Made by a program: the position numbers and the translations under genes
Notes under the pieces: model-generated
What the model was told of the DNA's origin: nothing
The model's database searches: none
The model's input: the letters and a program-made list of their open reading frames with translations, nothing else
Shown here: positions 62,075 to 64,000 of the stretch, piece by piece
How the letters are laid out: every line of letters starts with the position of its first letter
Position numbering within the stretch: the first letter of the stretch is position 1
Assembly: GCA_937873315.1 (NCBI GenBank)
Contig: CALMQX010000033.1
Span: 186,001-250,000, forward strand
Origin: an uncultured Nostocoides sp.
GTDB taxonomy: Bacteria > Actinomycetota > Actinomycetes > Actinomycetales > Dermatophilaceae
Direction: 5' to 3'
DNA: 64,000 bases

Positions 62075-62083
62075 CTAATGCAG
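62069..62083. repeat. Inverted repeat over the recombinase start codon
   Basis: CTGCAT-CTA-ATGCAG, perfect 6-bp arms. Candidate operator for the XRE protein or recombinase-binding site. Confidence 0.45.
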
Positions 62084-62402
62084 ATAACCTACGACGACCT
62101 GCGCGGAGGCCGCAACGGGACAGGCGGGCTCGAGGCGTCACCGCCAAAGGAAACCGGCGCTGACCTGCACTGACCCGCACAGCCCGACGAAGAGGGAGTT
62201 CTCGCATCTAGTGAAACTCCCGTTGTTTCAACGCCGATAATCTACATTATGTCAAGTAATACGAATTGGCGCCTCCGGTGAGGTCCCACACGGCGCAGGG
62301 CCACGCTCTCCCCTGACACAGCCGCCGCGATCAGCGATACGTATGTCTTGCTCCCACTGGACTGGATGTATCACGATCCGCCCATCGAGGTTCTTGGCCG
62401 TC
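62075..62402. other. Intergenic region upstream of the recombinase cassette
   Basis: 328 bp without a gene, between divergent genes. It holds repeated words (GATAACCTAC at 62083 and GATAATCTAC at 62236; GCATCTAATG at 62071 and GCATCTAGTG at 62204), overlapping hairpins at 62194-62232, an AT-rich tract at 62222-62270 and ATACGTAT near 62336. Confidence 0.6.
62194..62245. repeat. Overlapping inverted repeats, candidate recombination or regulatory site
   Basis: GGGAGTT (62194-62200) pairs with AACTCCC (62215-62221); TGAAAC (62212-62217) pairs with GTTTCA (62225-62230); GTTG-TTT-CAAC forms 62222-62232. The first two are mutually exclusive. Followed by GATAATCTAC. AT-rich against the surrounding genome. 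Confidence 0.45.
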
Positions 62403-63551
62403 ATGACCGACCCGCTCGCGACTGACGCCTTGGCCACGCCATACCTTGAGCTCGACATCAGCGCCGCCGTGCGACGGTATCTGCAGCTCGCCGACTTGTT
62501 CCCGGGCGTAGCCATCCATTACGCCGTCAAGGCCAATCCACACCCGCGGCTGCTGACCGCGCTCAGCCAGGTGGGTTGCCGCTTCGACGTGGCCAGTCCT
62601 GCCGAAGTCGACGCCGCTCGCGCGGCGGGTTCGCGCCCTGAAGCGATGGTCTACTCCAACCCGGTCAAGCGACGCGACCATGTGGCACAGGCTCACTCGG
62701 CAGGCGTGCGCCTGTTCGTCGTTGACAGTGCCAGCGAGGTCGCCAAGGTGGCTCAAGCCGCGCCCGGGTCTGCGGTCCTGGTCCGGCTGCTCACCTCCGG
62801 CGCCGGCTCGGACTGGCCGCTCAGCCGCAAGTTCGGCGTCACCGAGGACGAGGCCGTGACCTTGCTCGTCGCCGCGAAACGTGCTGGGCTGCAAGCCGCA
62901 GGAGTCGCATTCCACGTTGGCTCCCAACAGCGGGACCCGCGGGCCTGGGTCTCGCCGGTCGCGCAGGCCGCCAATATCTTCCGTCGAGTCGCCAGGTACG
63001 GCCTCTCCCCCTGGCTCGTTGACCTTGGCGGCGGCCTGCCCGCCCACCACGCCGGCGCGCATAAGCCGTTGGACCTCTATGCGGCCTCGATCTGGAATGC
63101 CGTCCGGCGCACCTTCGGTGGATCCTTGCCCGACCTCATTCTCGAACCCGGACGCGGCCTGGTCGGTGACGCCGGCACCGTGGTGAGCAGCGTCATTGGC
63201 ATCGTGCATCGCGGCGGGCGTCGATGGGTCTTCCTCGATGCAGGCATCTTCACCGGGCTGGTGGAGACCCTCGATGAGGCGATCCGATACCGGCTCGAGA
63301 CCACCGCATTCGGGCCGGTCGGTCCATGCGTCCTTGCTGGTCCGACCTGCGATAGCGCCGATGTGCTCTATGAAAAGGTGCCCGTCGACCTCCCGCTCTC
63401 CCTGGCCGAGGGCGACCAGGTCCGCTTCGCCAGCGCGGGCGCCTACACCTCCTGCTACTCGACGGTCGGATTCAACGGCTTCGCTCCCCTGCCAACCCAC
63501 GTGGCGAGTCGCGCGCGTCGTGCCGAACGCCTCAGTGCCCTGGCGGTCTAG
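62403..63551 (+). CDS. PLP-dependent fold-type III amino acid decarboxylase (ornithine/lysine type)
   Basis: A 382-residue decarboxylase of the alanine-racemase-like fold. PLP lysine in IHYAVKANPHP near residue 43, FHVGSQQRDPRAW, LGGGLP and EPGRGLVGDAG bind the phosphate, and the catalytic Cys lies in GPTCDSADVL near 317. Sequence and length fit ornithine/lysine decarboxylases better than LysA, so it may make cadaverine or putrescine, or an intermediate for a siderophore or similar product. The window alone does not settle the substrate. Ribosome site weak (GAGG 12 nt upstream). Confidence 0.85.
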   Translation: MTDPLATDALATPYLELDISAAVRRYLQLADLFPGVAIHYAVKANPHPRLLTALSQVGCRFDVASPAEVDAARAAGSRPEAMVYSNPVKRRDHVAQAHSAGVRLFVVDSASEVAKVAQAAPGSAVLVRLLTSGAGSDWPLSRKFGVTEDEAVTLLVAAKRAGLQAAGVAFHVGSQQRDPRAWVSPVAQAANIFRRVARYGLSPWLVDLGGGLPAHHAGAHKPLDLYAASIWNAVRRTFGGSLPDLILEPGRGLVGDAGTVVSSVIGIVHRGGRRWVFLDAGIFTGLVETLDEAIRYRLETTAFGPVGPCVLAGPTCDSADVLYEKVPVDLPLSLAEGDQVRFASAGAYTSCYSTVGFNGFAPLPTHVASRARRAERLSALAV

Positions 63552-63577
63552 CCGGTCTTGGCGGTCTAGTCGGTCTT
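63542..63577 (+). repeat. 18-bp tandem duplication at the end of the decarboxylase gene
   Basis: 63542-63559 and 63560-63577 differ at one base; the unit includes the decarboxylase stop codon (GTCTAG), so a second in-frame-looking stop follows. Confidence 0.8.
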
Positions 63578-63583
63578 GCCGGG

Positions 63584-64000
63584 CTACATCGCCATGGCGA
63601 TGACAAGATTGATCATCGCGCCGAGAATCACCGTGCCGAAGAGATACGACAGCAACGTGTGGAAAAGCACGATCCGGCGAACCGCTGGCGTACGTAGATC
63701 GGTGTCCGAGACCTGGTAGGTCATCCCCAAGGTGAACGCCAGATAGGCAAAATCCGGCAGTCCTGGTTCGCCACCCTCGAAGGCAATGCAGCCTGGCTCG
63801 GCCAGGTAGTAGTGCCGGGCGTATCGAACCGTGTACACCGTGTGGATCGTGAGCCAGCCGCTGGCCACCGTCAAAAAGGTCAGCACCGGCCCCCAGGTCG
63901 CCGCTCGACCCTCGCCACTGAGCAAGAGGGCGATCCCCGCCAAACTCGCCAGAGCCGCGCTCACCGCGATCACGTCACCCTGAGAACGAGAGGCATCGTG
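63584..64000 (-). CDS. DUF1345 family membrane protein, C-terminal part
   Basis: The frame is open to the window edge, so the true start lies beyond it; 138 residues are visible. Four hydrophobic segments and the family motif HTVYTVRYARHYYL with PGLPDFAYLAFTLGMTYQVSDTDL are clear. DUF1345 proteins are predicted integral membrane proteins of unknown function. Convergent with the decarboxylase gene, 32 bp apart. Confidence 0.85.
   Translation of the reverse strand, partial: HDASRSQGDVIAVSAALASLAGIALLLSGEGRAATWGPVLTFLTVASGWLTIHTVYTVRYARHYYLAEPGCIAFEGGEPGLPDFAYLAFTLGMTYQVSDTDLRTPAVRRIVLFHTLLSYLFGTVILGAMINLVIAMAM

Overview
The window is GC-rich chromosomal DNA from an actinobacterium. The lineage is shown by a complete Pup-proteasome locus (mpa, dop, pup, prcB, prcA, pafA, pafB, pafC), mycothiol ligase mshC, the RNA polymerase partner rbpA, helY and several actinobacteria-only conserved proteins (DUF3090, SCO1664 family, DUF3866, PAC2 family). 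Gene content and style would suit a Micrococcales member near Dermatophilaceae/Intrasporangiaceae, but that placement is a guess. No rRNA, tRNA, CRISPR array or replication origin was seen.

Positions 1-53 kb are mostly core genome, with short or absent intergenic gaps and many ATGA/GTGA stop-start overlaps. In order: end of uppP, corA and a histidine phosphatase; an ECF cobalt/nickel transporter operon (cbiM, PDGLE protein, cbiQ, cbiO) behind a striking palindrome; DUF3090, SCO1664 family and mshC; PAC2 protein, HAD hydrolase, RecB-like nuclease and metH; a site-2 protease, trmI and mpa; prs and an esterase; the dop-pup-prcBA-pafA block; two FKBP prolyl isomerases; pafBC-tatA-tatC-lipid kinase-helY; an ECF42-type sigma factor with its YCII partner; 5'-3' exonuclease, Lrp regulator and YbaK; a lysine-degradation cluster (kamA, kdd, kamD, kamE, kal); lnt-ppm-fxsA; rbpA; an UMF1-type MFS permease; a VanY-like peptidase; a glycosyltransferase; lysG/lysE; and a RibD-like/ComB-like/VOC gene trio.

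From about 53.9 to 62.4 kb the DNA looks accessory: VanZ-like protein, an unrecognised gene following a frameshifted small secreted protein, a decayed MFS transporter, a methyltransferase, a VapBC50-like toxin-antitoxin pair, and a three-gene recombinase cassette (tyrosine recombinase, XRE protein, zinc-ribbon recombinase-like protein). The right end returns to ordinary genes, a PLP-dependent amino acid decarboxylase and a DUF1345 membrane protein cut by the window edge.

Functional links: MetH and KamDE both need cobalamin and share the window with a cobalt/nickel importer. Lysine is a recurring theme (KamA/KamDE/Kdd/Kal degradation, LysG/LysE export, possibly the last decarboxylase). The most distinctive sequence-level signals are (i) TANNNT boxes 6-8 nt before the start codon at about two dozen genes, implying leaderless transcripts, with one divergent pair sharing only 12 bp; (ii) a dispersed palindromic element present three times, one copy having split a gene junction and duplicated it; and (iii) the recombinase cassette with inverted repeats at its upstream end.
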